DNA of 64,000 nucleotides. It comes from Burkholderiales bacterium. GTDB lineage: Bacteria; Pseudomonadota; Gammaproteobacteria; Burkholderiales; Burkholderiaceae_C. The position numbers were made by a program, and so were the translations under genes. The notes beneath the pieces were generated by a model. It was not told the origin of the DNA and did no database searches. It saw only the letters and a program-made list of their open reading frames with translations. Numbering within the stretch: position 1 is the first letter of the stretch; the number at the start of each line of letters is the position of its first letter. This document shows positions 35,232-43,944 of the stretch, piece by piece. The stretch is taken from NCBI GenBank assembly GCA_016223165.1, contig JACRPO010000002.1:62001-126000 (forward strand), written 5' to 3'.

Positions 35232-36211
35232 GCCGGCGCCCGCTTCACGTCCACCGGCTGGCCGGGTTTCAGGCGCAGCCCGTCGGCGGGGGCGGGGCGT
35301 GCCTCGACCATGAAGACCAGGCGCGCGCGCTGCGCGTTGGAGTAGATGACCGGCGGCGTGTATTCGGGCTGCGTGGCGATGCGGTCGATGCGTGCGGCGA
35401 TCGGCGCGCCGCAGCCGTCGCACTCGATCAGCACCGGCTGGCCGAGCGCCAGGCGGCCCAGCTCGGCCTCGGGGACGAAGAAGCGCGCGCGCGTGGCGCC
35501 CGGCGGCAGCAAGGCCACCACCGGCTGCCCGGCGCCCACCCACTCGCCGACGCGGAAGAACGTGTCGCTGACGAGCGCATCGGCGGGCGCCGACTGCCGC
35601 TTCTGGCCCTCGCGCCACGCCGCCTGCGCCAGGGCGGCCGAGGCGGCCAGCGCCGCTGCCTCGGCCGCCTGGCGCTCGTCGCGGCGTGCCGGCAGGCGGC
35701 CCACGCGCAGCGCCGCTTCCAGCTCGGCCACGCGCGCCTGCGCCTGCTCGGCGGCGGTGCGGGCGTCGTCGAGCTGCGCGGCCGAGATGAAGTTCTGCGC
35801 CACCAGCGCGCGCCGGCGCGCCAGCTCGGCCACGGCCAGCCCGGCCGCGGCGCGCGCCTGCGCGAGCTGCGCCTGGGTCACCGCGAGCTCGTCACTGCGC
35901 CGGCCCTTGCCGGCATTGGCGGCCTGCGCGCGCGCGCTCGCCAGGCGGGCGGCGGCTTCCTCGCGCGCCTCGCGTTCGCTCTGCGCTTCGAGCACGAAGA
36001 GCGGCGCGCCGCGGGCCACGTTCTGCCCGCGCTGCACGGCCAGCTCGGTGAGCGCGCCGGGCAGCGGCGCCGCCACGTAGACGAAATCGCCCTCGACGTA
36101 GCCCGACCAGGCGGGAGCAGCGTCGCGCCCGCAACCGGCCAGCGACGCGCACGCTGCCAACAGCACGACGACAGGTCTGGGCACGGCGTCATTATTGGCC
36201 GCACGACGCAT
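35228..36211 (-). CDS. HlyD-family membrane-fusion lipoprotein
   Basis: A 327-residue periplasmic adaptor of the YbhG/HlyD type. The ATG at 36211 gives a lipoprotein signal (VVVLLAACASLAGC, lipobox LAGC). The biotinyl-lipoyl half-motifs flank a long Ala/Arg-rich coiled coil (about 85-205) with QAQLAQARAAAGLAVAELAR and ISAAQLDDARTAAEQAQARV. The beta-barrel part has SDTFFRVGEWVGAGQPVVAL. It is first in the operon and links the inner-membrane ABC exporter to an outer-membrane channel encoded elsewhere. Confidence 0.9.
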   Translation of the reverse strand: MRRAANNDAVPRPVVVLLAACASLAGCGRDAAPAWSGYVEGDFVYVAAPLPGALTELAVQRGQNVARGAPLFVLEAQSEREAREEAAARLASARAQAANAGKGRRSDELAVTQAQLAQARAAAGLAVAELARRRALVAQNFISAAQLDDARTAAEQAQARVAELEAALRVGRLPARRDERQAAEAAALAASAALAQAAWREGQKRQSAPADALVSDTFFRVGEWVGAGQPVVALLPPGATRARFFVPEAELGRLALGQPVLIECDGCGAPIAARIDRIATQPEYTPPVIYSNAQRARLVFMVEARPAPADGLRLKPGQPVDVKRAPA

Positions 36212-36295
36212 GAGAACAAGACGCGGCGTGCGCCCTGCGCCTTGCGCCGGCGGCGGCGGCCGTCCGGGGCGCGCCGGCGGCATGCGAACACGATG

Positions 36296-36319
36296 CACAT
36301 GGCATTAACATCCCATGTG
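36296..36319. promoter_or_regulatory. Candidate operator: perfect 7-bp inverted repeat CACATGG-N10-CCATGTG
   Basis: Arms at 36296-36302 and 36313-36319 with an AT-richer 10-bp spacer (CATTAACATC) end 2 bp before the start of the small ribbon-helix-helix-like gene. The site lies in the 110-bp gap divergent from the exporter operon. Ribbon-helix-helix proteins usually bind short palindromes over their own promoter, so autoregulation of the gene and the hyf-like operon behind it is likely (inference). Confidence 0.6.
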
Positions 36320-36321
36320 AC

Positions 36322-36567
36322 ATGGAACTGAAGACCGCGCGGCTGACCCTGCTCGTCGATCCGGCCAAGAAGGCGGCCTTCGAGCAGTTGTGCGCCCGGC
36401 AGGACCTGACGCCCTCGCAGGTGGTGCGGCAGCTGATCCGCGACTACCTGGCCCTGCACGGCGTGAGCTACGTGGCCAGCGGCAGCGCCGCGGCAGCGCC
36501 GCGCCCGGCGCCGAAGCGGCCCGGCAAGCCCGGCACGGCACGGCGCGGGCGCCCGCCGAAGCGCTGA
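36322..36567 (+). CDS. Small CopG/ribbon-helix-helix-like DNA-binding protein
   Basis: An 81-residue protein. Residues 1-45 read as a beta strand (KTARLTLLVDP) followed by two helices (KKAAFEQLCARQ, TPSQVVRQLIRDYLALHG), the layout of ribbon-helix-helix repressors. The tail (about 50-81) is Ala/Pro then strongly basic (PKRPGKPGTARRGRPPKR) and ends in an AT-hook-like GRPPK. A perfect palindrome sits directly at its start. It precedes hyfB by 46 bp on the same strand, so it is probably the first gene and regulator of the hyf-like/SulP operon. Confidence 0.75.
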   Translation: MELKTARLTLLVDPAKKAAFEQLCARQDLTPSQVVRQLIRDYLALHGVSYVASGSAAAAPRPAPKRPGKPGTARRGRPPKR

Positions 36568-36613
36568 CGGCTGCGATCACCTCAGCGCCAGCCGGCAGCA
36601 CTCGCAGCGCACC

Positions 36614-38638
36614 ATGAGCGTCCACACCGACTTCGCGCAGTGGGTGCTGCTGGACGGGGTCATGGTGCTGGTGGGCGCGTGGCTGCTCATCGGCCTGGCC
36701 GGCATCTGGGCCATGCGCCGCTTCGAGCTCGTCTCCGGCGTGCTCTTCCCGCTCGGGGGCGCAGTCGGCATCGCGCTCTTCGCCCTGGCGCTGGCGGCGC
36801 TCTTTGCCTCGCCCGAGGTCGCCGTCCTCGCCGTCGGCCTGCCGACCTTGCCCTTCCACCTGCGGCTCGATGCGCTGGCCGCCTTCTTTCTCATGGTCAT
36901 CGGCGCCACCGCGGCGGGCATCTCGGCCTTCGCGGCGGGCTACTTCCGGCATGGCGAGGGCACGCCGCCGGGGCTGATGTGCCTGCAGTACCACGTCTTC
37001 CTGGCCAGCATGGCCGGCGTCGTGCTCGCCGACGACGCCTACGCCTTCATGGTGATGTGGGAGACGATGGCGCTTTCGTCGTTCTTCCTCGTCACTTCCA
37101 ACCACCGCGTGCCCGAGATCCGGCGCGCGGGCTACCTCTACCTGCTGGTCGCGCATGTCGGCGCCATCGGCATCCTGATGTGCTTCGGCGTGCTGCAGGC
37201 CAACACCGGCGACTACAGCTTCGCCAACATGCGCGCGCAGCAGCTGACGCCGTTCTGGGCCTCGGTGGCCTTCGCGCTGGCCGTGTTCGGCTTCGGCGCC
37301 AAGGCCGGCCTCGTGCCGCTGCACGTCTGGCTGCCCGAGGCGCACCCGGCGGCACCTTCACCGGTCTCGGCGCTGATGAGCGCGGTGATGCTGAAGACGG
37401 CGATCTACGGAATGCTGCGCGTGCTGTTCGACCTGCTGGCTTTGCAGCTGTGGTGGTGGGGCGTGGTGCTGCTCGCCATCGGCCTCGTCACGGCGCTCTT
37501 CGGCGTCGTCTTCGCCGCCGTGCAGACCGACATGAAGCGGCTGCTGGCCTATTCGTCGATCGAGAACATCGGCCTGCTGGCCACCGGCATCGGCCTGGCG
37601 CTGCTGTTCTCGGCCTACTCGATGAAGGCGCTGTCGGCGCTGGCGCTCACCGCGGCGCTCGTGCACGTGGCGAGCCACGCGCTCTTCAAGAGCCTTCTGT
37701 TCCTTTCCACCGGCACGGTGCTGCACGCCACCGGCGAGCGCAGCCTCGGCAAGCTCGGCGGCTTGATGCGCGCCATGCCCTGGGTGGCGTGGGTCACGCT
37801 CGTGGGCGTGCTCGCCAGCGCCGGGTTGCCGCCGACGAGCGGCTTCGTCTCCGAGTGGCTGCTGCTGCAGAGCTTCCTGTTCACGCCCGGGCTGCCGAAC
37901 CCGTTCCTGAACATGCTGATCCCGGTGGTCGCCGCGCTGATCGCCCTCGTCGCCGCGCTGGCCGGCTACACGATGGTCAAGTTCTTCGGCGTCGTCTTTC
38001 TCGGCCAGCCGCGCGAGCCGCGCCTGCTGCAGGCGCACGATGCCAATGCCTGGCAGCGGCGCGGCATGGCCTGGCTGCTGCTGGGCAACCTGCTGCTCGG
38101 GCTGCTGCCGATCCAGTTCATCCAGCTCGTCGACCCGGTGACGCGCACGCTCGTCGGCGAGGGCCTCGGCCCGCAGGTCGCCGCGCATGGCTGGCTGCTC
38201 GCACCCACCGCGCTCGAGCGGGCCAGCTACGGGCCGGTCATCTTCCTGCTCGGTGTCGGCGCGAGCTTCGCGCTCGCCTTCGTGCTCGTGCGCAGGCTCT
38301 ACCACGGCCGCATCCGGCGCGCGCCGCCGTGGGACTGCGGCTTCCCGTGGCAGACGGCGCGCATGCAGGACACGGCCGAGGGCTTCGGCCAGCCGATCCG
38401 CCAGATCTTCGAGCCGTTCTTCCGCATGCGGCGCGAGCTGCCGAGCCCCTTCGACGCCGCCCCGGTGTACCGCGTCACCGTCGAAGATCACTTCTGGCAT
38501 GCGCTGTACCGCCCGATCGCCGACGGCGTGGCCCGCCTGGCGCGCTGGATCGGCCTGCTGCAGCAGGGGCGCATCGCCGTCTATCTGCTGTTCAGCTTCG
38601 CGACGCTGATCGCGCTGCTGCTGGTCGTGCGCCCATGA
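36614..38638 (+). CDS. hyfB: HyfB-like proton-translocating antiporter-type subunit
   Basis: A 674-residue membrane protein of the NuoL/Mrp-antiporter family, hydrogenase-4 component B type. About 15 helices are visible. The key Glu lies in MVMWETMALSSF, and the Lys/His region in GFGAKAGLVPLHVWLPEAHPAAPS is the conserved proton-channel signature. MKRLLAYSSIENIG is the second conserved antiporter motif. The C-terminal cytoplasmic region has the B-subunit-specific PWDCGFPWQTARMQ and the segment FEPFFRMRRELPSPF. It is the first structural gene of the Ehr operon and its stop overlaps the hyfC start (ATGA). Its likely role is ion pumping coupled to redox chemistry in the peripheral arm. Confidence 0.93.
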   Translation: MSVHTDFAQWVLLDGVMVLVGAWLLIGLAGIWAMRRFELVSGVLFPLGGAVGIALFALALAALFASPEVAVLAVGLPTLPFHLRLDALAAFFLMVIGATAAGISAFAAGYFRHGEGTPPGLMCLQYHVFLASMAGVVLADDAYAFMVMWETMALSSFFLVTSNHRVPEIRRAGYLYLLVAHVGAIGILMCFGVLQANTGDYSFANMRAQQLTPFWASVAFALAVFGFGAKAGLVPLHVWLPEAHPAAPSPVSALMSAVMLKTAIYGMLRVLFDLLALQLWWWGVVLLAIGLVTALFGVVFAAVQTDMKRLLAYSSIENIGLLATGIGLALLFSAYSMKALSALALTAALVHVASHALFKSLLFLSTGTVLHATGERSLGKLGGLMRAMPWVAWVTLVGVLASAGLPPTSGFVSEWLLLQSFLFTPGLPNPFLNMLIPVVAALIALVAALAGYTMVKFFGVVFLGQPREPRLLQAHDANAWQRRGMAWLLLGNLLLGLLPIQFIQLVDPVTRTLVGEGLGPQVAAHGWLLAPTALERASYGPVIFLLGVGASFALAFVLVRRLYHGRIRRAPPWDCGFPWQTARMQDTAEGFGQPIRQIFEPFFRMRRELPSPFDAAPVYRVTVEDHFWHALYRPIADGVARLARWIGLLQQGRIAVYLLFSFATLIALLLVVRP

Positions 38639-39585
38639 TCACCTGGACCGGCGTGCTGTCGCAGGCGCTCGAGATCGCGCTCGCCCTCGCGCTCGCCCCG
38701 CTGCTGACCGGCTGGGTCAACCAGTGCCGCGCCTGGCTGCAGAACAAGAGCGCACCGCCGCTGCTGCAGCCCTACCAGATGCTGCACAAGCTGTTCAACA
38801 AGGAGTCGGTGGTCGCCGAGACGGCGACGCCGCTCTTTCGCGCCGCGCCGTACATCGTCTTCGGCTGCATGACGCTCGCCTGCTCGATCATCCCGACGCT
38901 GTCGACCGACCTGCCGCTCACGCAGGCGGCCGACGCGATTGCGCTCGTCGGCTTGTTCGCGCTGGCGCGCGTCTTCATCTCGCTGGCGGCGATGGACATC
39001 GGCACCTCCTTCGGCACGCTCGGCGCCAGGCGCGAGATGCTGATCGGCTTCCTCGCCGAGCCGGCGCTGCTGATGGTGCTGTTCTGCGCCTCGCTGATCT
39101 CCAAATCGACATCGCTCGCCACCATCGTCGAGACCCTGGCGCACCGCGAGCTCGCCATCTACCCGAGCCTCGCCTTCGCCGGCGTCGCCTTCACCATCGT
39201 CTCGCTGGCCGAGAACGCGCGCGTGCCGGTCGACAACCCGACCACGCACCTCGAGCTGACGATGATCCACGAGGCGCTGATCCTCGAGTACTCCGGCCGC
39301 CACCTGGCGCTGCTCGAGTGGGCGGCGAGCCTGAAGCTGTTCGCCTACTCGTGCGCCGGCCTCGCGCTCTTCTTCCCCTGGGGCGTGGCCGAGGCGCACG
39401 CGCCGCTGGAGATGCTGCTGGCCTTGCCGACGCTGGCGCTGAAGCTCGCCATCGGCGGCGCCGCGCTGGCGCTGCTCGAGATCCTGAGCGCGAAGATGCG
39501 CATCTTCCGCGTGCCCGAGTTCCTGGCCACGGCCTTCATGCTGGCCGTCATCGGGCTGCTGGTGCACATCCTGCTCGGCACGTGA
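38635..39585 (+). CDS. hyfC: HyfC-like NuoH-type membrane subunit
   Basis: A 316-residue protein of the NuoH/HycD/HyfC family, the membrane subunit that contacts the peripheral redox arm. It shows LLQPYQMLHKLFNKESVV at the first cytoplasmic loop, the Glu-rich SLAENARVPVDNPTTHLELTM and the following IHEALILEYSGRHLAL, all conserved in the family. Eight helices are expected. It is translationally coupled to hyfB and followed 33 bp later by hyfE. Confidence 0.95.
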   Translation: MITWTGVLSQALEIALALALAPLLTGWVNQCRAWLQNKSAPPLLQPYQMLHKLFNKESVVAETATPLFRAAPYIVFGCMTLACSIIPTLSTDLPLTQAADAIALVGLFALARVFISLAAMDIGTSFGTLGARREMLIGFLAEPALLMVLFCASLISKSTSLATIVETLAHRELAIYPSLAFAGVAFTIVSLAENARVPVDNPTTHLELTMIHEALILEYSGRHLALLEWAASLKLFAYSCAGLALFFPWGVAEAHAPLEMLLALPTLALKLAIGGAALALLEILSAKMRIFRVPEFLATAFMLAVIGLLVHILLGT

Positions 39586-39618
39586 GGGACGAACGACGGC
39601 ACGAGGGACAGACACGCG

Positions 39619-40278
39619 ATGAACCCCCTGCTCGGCCAGCTGATCAACCTGCTCGGCGCGGCGCTGCTGATGCTCGCCTTCGCGATGCTTTCGCAGCGGC
39701 GCGTGCTGTCGCTGGTGCACCTGTTCACGATGCAGGGCGTGGTGCTCGTCGCAGCCACCGCGGTGGTCGGCGCGGCCACGGCGCAGCCGCACCTGTTCGT
39801 CTCGGCGGCGCTGACGCTGGCGCTCAAGGTGGTGCTCATCCCCATCCTGCTGCACCGCGTGATCGACCGCCTCGAGGTGCGCTGGGACACCGAGCCGCTC
39901 ATCAACATCCCGACGACGATGCTGATCGGCATCCTGCTCGTCATCTTCGCCTTCAACCTCGGGCTGCCGATCGCGCGCTTCTCGTCGACCATCGCGCGCG
40001 GCACGCTCGGCATCGCGCTCGCCTGCGTGCTGCTGTCGTTCATGATGATGATCACGCGCGCCAAGGCCATTCCGCAGGTCGTCGGCTTCCTGTCGATGGA
40101 GAACGGCCTGTTCTTCGCCGCCACCTCGGCCACCTACGGCATGCCGATGGTGGTGGAGCTCGGCATCGCGCTCGACGTGCTGATCGGCGTGCTGATCCTC
40201 GGCGTGTTCATGTTCCAGATCCGCGAGCAGTTCGACAGCCTCGACATCCGCCACCTCGAGCGGCTGAAGGAAGACTGA
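39619..40278 (+). CDS. hyfE: HyfE-like NuoK-related membrane subunit
   Basis: A 219-residue membrane protein of the hydrogenase-4 component E family (NuoK-related). About seven helices are present, with KVVLIPILLHRVIDRLEV, LINIPTTMLIGILLVIFAF and the conserved Glu in GFLSMENGLFFAAT. The family's acidic C-terminus ends HLERLKED. It lies between hyfC and hyfF; hyfF starts 2 bp after its stop. No hyfD gene is present, the second antiporter role being filled by HyfF. Confidence 0.93.
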   Translation: MNPLLGQLINLLGAALLMLAFAMLSQRRVLSLVHLFTMQGVVLVAATAVVGAATAQPHLFVSAALTLALKVVLIPILLHRVIDRLEVRWDTEPLINIPTTMLIGILLVIFAFNLGLPIARFSSTIARGTLGIALACVLLSFMMMITRAKAIPQVVGFLSMENGLFFAATSATYGMPMVVELGIALDVLIGVLILGVFMFQIREQFDSLDIRHLERLKED

Positions 40279-40280
40279 CC

Positions 40281-41756
40281 TTGGCCGCCACCGGCTCCCC
40301 CTCCCTCGTGCTCTTCCTCGTGCTCGCGATTCCGCTGGCCGGCGGCATCGTGCTGGCGCTGGTCGGCCACCGCGACCGCGCGATGGAGATCAACGCCGGC
40401 TTCAGCACCGGCACCTTCCTCGCCGCCTGCGCGCTGACGGCGCAGGTCGTCGCCGAGGGGCCGCTCTTCGCCTGGGAGCGCGAGTTCTTCATCGACGCGC
40501 TCAACGTCTTCCTGGTCGCGCTGACCTCGTTCGTCGGCATGACGACCGCGCTCTTCTCGCGCCCGTACATGCGCGTCGAGCGCGACCACGGCAAGATGAC
40601 GCCGCCGCGCCTGCGCCTGTATCACAGCATGTACCAGCTCTTCAGCTTCACGATGCTGCTGGCACTGACCACCAACAACATGGGCATCCTGTGGGTCGCC
40701 ATGGAGGCGGCCACGCTGACCACCGTGCTGCTGGTGAGCGTCTACCGCACCGCCGCCAGTCTCGAGGCGGCGTGGAAGTACTTCATCCTCTGCGGCGTCG
40801 GCATCGCGCAGGCGCTGTTCGGCACCGTGCTGCTGTACATGGCCGCCGAGAAGGTGCTCGGCAGCGAGGGCGGCGCGCTGCTGTGGACCCATCTTGACGC
40901 GGTGAAGGCGAGCCTCGACCCCCACATCATCACGCTCGCCTTCGCCTTCCTCTTCATCGGCTACGGCACCAAGGTGGGCCTCGTGCCGCTGCACAACTGG
41001 CTGCCCGACGCGCATGCCGAAGGGCCCACCCCCGTTTCGGCGGTGCTCTCCGGCCTCCTGCTCAATGTCGCGCTCTACGCGGTGCTGCGCTGCAAGGTGC
41101 TGACCGACGGGGCGCTGAAGAGCCCGCTCGCCGGCCAGATGATGATCGGCTTCGGCCTGCTCTCGGTCGTGGCGGCGGCCTTCTTCCTCATGCGCCAGCG
41201 CGACATCAAGCGCATGTTCGCCTACTCGTCGATCGAGCACATGGGGCTCATGACCTTCGCCTTCGGCATGGGCGGCGGTATCGCCAACTTCGCCGGGCTG
41301 CTGCACATGACGGTGCACTCGCTCACCAAGTCGGCCATCTTCTTCGCCGTCGGCCACGCGGCGCAGAAGGCCGGCACGCAGGTGATGGACGACATCCGCG
41401 GCCTCGTGAAGGTCAGCCCGCCGGTGGGCTGGGGCTTGATGATCGGCTCGCTGGCCATCCTCGGCATGCCGCCCTTCGGTGTCTTCGCCAGCGAGTTCCT
41501 CATCATCACCACCGCGATGCGCGAGCAGCCCTGGGCCACGCCCTTCCTGCTGCTGGCGCTGGGTGTGGCCTTCGCGTCGGTGTTCGGGCGCGTGCAGCCG
41601 ATGGTCTTCGGCGACACGACGCTGAAGCCGCTGGCGCACCCGCCGGCGCTCGTGCCGGTGTTCGTGCACCTGGCGCTGTGCCTGCTGCTCGGGCTCTACG
41701 TGCCGCCCTACCTCGACGGCTGGTTCCGGCAGGCGGCGCGCATGATCGGCGGCTGA
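40281..41756 (+). CDS. hyfF: HyfF-like NuoN/antiporter-type subunit (TTG start)
   Basis: A 491-residue antiporter-like membrane subunit. The TTG at 40281 is inferred as start. It is 2 bp after hyfE, has GGAAG upstream, and places the first helix (SLVLFLVLAIPLAGGIVLAL) at the N-terminus; the next in-frame ATG is well inside that region. Conserved features are WVAMEAATLTTVLL with its Glu, GYGTKVGLVPLHNWLPDAHA with Lys and His, and IKRMFAYSSIEHMG. This gives a second proton-channel subunit besides HyfB. Confidence 0.92.
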   Translation: MAATGSPSLVLFLVLAIPLAGGIVLALVGHRDRAMEINAGFSTGTFLAACALTAQVVAEGPLFAWEREFFIDALNVFLVALTSFVGMTTALFSRPYMRVERDHGKMTPPRLRLYHSMYQLFSFTMLLALTTNNMGILWVAMEAATLTTVLLVSVYRTAASLEAAWKYFILCGVGIAQALFGTVLLYMAAEKVLGSEGGALLWTHLDAVKASLDPHIITLAFAFLFIGYGTKVGLVPLHNWLPDAHAEGPTPVSAVLSGLLLNVALYAVLRCKVLTDGALKSPLAGQMMIGFGLLSVVAAAFFLMRQRDIKRMFAYSSIEHMGLMTFAFGMGGGIANFAGLLHMTVHSLTKSAIFFAVGHAAQKAGTQVMDDIRGLVKVSPPVGWGLMIGSLAILGMPPFGVFASEFLIITTAMREQPWATPFLLLALGVAFASVFGRVQPMVFGDTTLKPLAHPPALVPVFVHLALCLLLGLYVPPYLDGWFRQAARMIGG

Positions 41757-41758
41757 CG

Positions 41759-43357
41759 ATGGCTGGCGAAGACCTGCACCGGGCGCTGCACCTGACGCCC
41801 CTGCCGGCGCCGCTGCCGATGCAGTTCGGCCGCGTCGACGCCGCCGGCTGGGTCGCGCTGGCCGAGGCGGCGCTGCAGGGCGGCGGCCGGCTGATCGCGC
41901 TGTGGGGCGCCGCCATGTCCGGCGGTGATTCGAAGCTCGCGAACCTCGCGAACGTCGCGAACCTTGTCAGTGCCGCCTACGCGCTGCCGAGCGGCCTCGT
42001 GTGGGTCGACCTGGCGCTCGGCACCGATGAGACCTATCCCGACCTCGCCGCGCATTTCCCTGCCGCGACCCGCATGCAACGAGCGGTGGCCGACCTCTGC
42101 GGCCTGCATGCGGCAGGCGCCAGCGACCGGCGGCCGTGGCTCGACCACGGCACCTGGACCGCGACGCTGCCGTTGCGCGATTCCGCCGCGCGGGCAGGCG
42201 ACAGCGCGGCGGCGCGTGGCGATGCCGGCGAAGGCGACCCCTATGCCTTCGTGCGCGTCGAAGGCGACGGCGTGCACGAGATCCCGGTCGGGCCGGTGCA
42301 TGCGGGCATCATCGAGCCGGGCCATTTCCGCTTCTCGGTCGTCGGCGAGAAGGTGCTGCGCCTGGAAGAGCGCCTGGGCTACGTGCACAAGGGCATCGAG
42401 CGCCGCTTCACCGAACTGCCCGCCCTCGGGGCGCACCTCCTCGCCGGCCGCGTGTCGGGCGATTCGACCGTGGCCTATGCCTGGGCCTACTGCATGGCGC
42501 TGGAGTCCGCGCTCGGCGTCGAGGTGCCCGAACGCGCATCGTGGCTGCGCGCCTTGATGCTCGAGCGCGAACGCGTGGCCAACCACCTCGGCGACCTCGG
42601 GGCGCTGGGCAACGACGCGGCGCTCGCCATCGGCCTGGCGCACTTCTCGCGCCTGCGCGAAGACTGGCAGCGCGCCTCGCACGAGGTGTTCGGGCATCGT
42701 TTCATGATGGACGCGGTGGTGCCGGGCGGTGCCGCGCGCGACATCGGCGCCCCGCAGCTCGTGCAACTGCACGCGCAATGCGAGGCCATCGAGGGCGAGC
42801 TCGCGACGCTGCGCGCCATCTACGACAGCCACGCCGGGCTGCAAGACCGCTTCATCGGCACCGGCGTCGTCACCCCTGAGCTGGCCCGGCGGCTCGGCCT
42901 CACGGGCCTGGCCGGCCGCGCCAGCGGGCAGGACGCCGACCTGCGCCGCGACCACCCCTGGCCGCCCTATCACCGGCTGCAGGTGCGGCCGGCCGGCTCG
43001 CAGCAAGGCGATGTCGCCGCGCGCGTGGCGCTGCGCTTCGACGAGATCGTCGAGTCGCTGCGCCTGATTCGCGCGCTGCTGACCGGCATGCCCGCAGGCG
43101 CCGTGCGCGCCGACCTGTCGATGCCGGACACGCCGCGTGCCGGCGAGGCGCGCGGCGCGGGCTGGATCGAAGGCTGGCGTGGCGAGGTCCTCGTCGCGCT
43201 CGTGCTGCGCGACGGCGCGATCGCGCGCTGCCATTGCCACGACCCCTCGTGGCAGAACTGGCCGGTCCTCGAACACGCCGTGATCGGCAACATCGTCCCC
43301 GACTTCCCGCTCATCAACAAGTCGTTCAACCTCAGTTACTCCGGACACGATCTCTGA
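41759..43357 (+). CDS. HyfG/NuoCD-like large subunit lacking NiFe ligands (Ehr-type)
   Basis: A 532-residue fusion of a NuoC-like domain (about 1-180) and a NuoD/hydrogenase-large-subunit-like domain (about 180-532). Family identity is clear from EERLGYVHKGIERRF, LMLERERVANHLGDLGALG, FGHRFMMDAVVPGG and the C-terminal NIVPDFPLINKSFNLSYSG. In HycE and HyfG the first NiFe ligand pair is CGxC after 'RV'; here it reads AGRVSGDSTVAYAW (about residues 229-242). The second pair, DPCxxC, here reads HDPSWQNW (about 493-500). All four cysteines are absent, so no NiFe site can form. An insertion of Ala/Asn repeats (KLANLANVANL) occurs near residue 60. It starts 2 bp after hyfF and overlaps the small subunit by 1 nt. 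Confidence 0.9.
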   Translation: MAGEDLHRALHLTPLPAPLPMQFGRVDAAGWVALAEAALQGGGRLIALWGAAMSGGDSKLANLANVANLVSAAYALPSGLVWVDLALGTDETYPDLAAHFPAATRMQRAVADLCGLHAAGASDRRPWLDHGTWTATLPLRDSAARAGDSAAARGDAGEGDPYAFVRVEGDGVHEIPVGPVHAGIIEPGHFRFSVVGEKVLRLEERLGYVHKGIERRFTELPALGAHLLAGRVSGDSTVAYAWAYCMALESALGVEVPERASWLRALMLERERVANHLGDLGALGNDAALAIGLAHFSRLREDWQRASHEVFGHRFMMDAVVPGGAARDIGAPQLVQLHAQCEAIEGELATLRAIYDSHAGLQDRFIGTGVVTPELARRLGLTGLAGRASGQDADLRRDHPWPPYHRLQVRPAGSQQGDVAARVALRFDEIVESLRLIRALLTGMPAGAVRADLSMPDTPRAGEARGAGWIEGWRGEVLVALVLRDGAIARCHCHDPSWQNWPVLEHAVIGNIVPDFPLINKSFNLSYSGHDL

Positions 43358-43944
43358 TGTTCAAGCTGCTGCAGCAAGTCGCCCGCGTGGGCCTGTGCAC
43401 CGAGGCGCCACCGGCCGACGCCGGTGCGCTGGAACCCGCCGCGACGAGGGTCCATGCCGACATCCTGGCCGTGCTCGGGCGCGCCCTCACCATTCGCCAG
43501 GTCGACGCCGGCTCGTGCAACGGCTGCGAGCTCGAGATCCACGCGCTCAACAACCCCTACTACAACCTCGAGGGCCGCGGCATCCGCTTCGTGGCCAGCC
43601 CGCGCCACGCCGACATGCTGCTCGTCACCGGCCCGGTGGCGCGCAACATGGCGCTCGCCCTTCGCCGCACCTACGAGGCCACGCCGGCGCCCAAGCTGGT
43701 GGTCGCGGTCGGCGATTGCGGCTGCACGGGCGGCATCTTCGGCGCCGGCTATGCCAGCTGCGGTGCCGTGGCCGGCGTGATCCCCGTGGACGTCGCGATC
43801 CCCGGCTGCCCGCCCCCGCCGCTGGAGATCTTGCGCGGCATCCTCGTCGCCACGCGCCGGCTCGCGGCCCCGGCCCGTGCAGCCGGCAGCGCGGCCCTTG
43901 GCGCGGCAGGCGAGGCGGCCGTCGCGGCGGGGAGGCGTTCGTGA
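43357..43944 (+). CDS. hyfI: HyfI/NuoB-like small Fe-S subunit
   Basis: A 195-residue small subunit that holds the [4Fe-4S] cluster nearest the large subunit. The ligands are intact: CxxC in DAGSCNGCELEIHALNN, then Cys in AVGDCGCTGGIFGAG (with YASCGAV) and the final Cys in VAIPGCPPPPLEILRG. The Cys-x-x-Cys form is that of hydrogenase small subunits, whereas NuoB has adjacent Cys. The start ATG shares one nucleotide with the large subunit's stop, and its own stop shares one with the SulP start. The C-terminus is an Ala-rich tail. Confidence 0.93.
   Translation: MFKLLQQVARVGLCTEAPPADAGALEPAATRVHADILAVLGRALTIRQVDAGSCNGCELEIHALNNPYYNLEGRGIRFVASPRHADMLLVTGPVARNMALALRRTYEATPAPKLVVAVGDCGCTGGIFGAGYASCGAVAGVIPVDVAIPGCPPPPLEILRGILVATRRLAAPARAAGSAALGAAGEAAVAAGRRS

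Noticed and set aside
41759..43944. Functional [NiFe] hydrogenase
   Set aside because: All four NiFe-ligand cysteines of the large subunit are missing and there are no hyp maturation genes or ferredoxin-like hyfA/hycB genes in the window.
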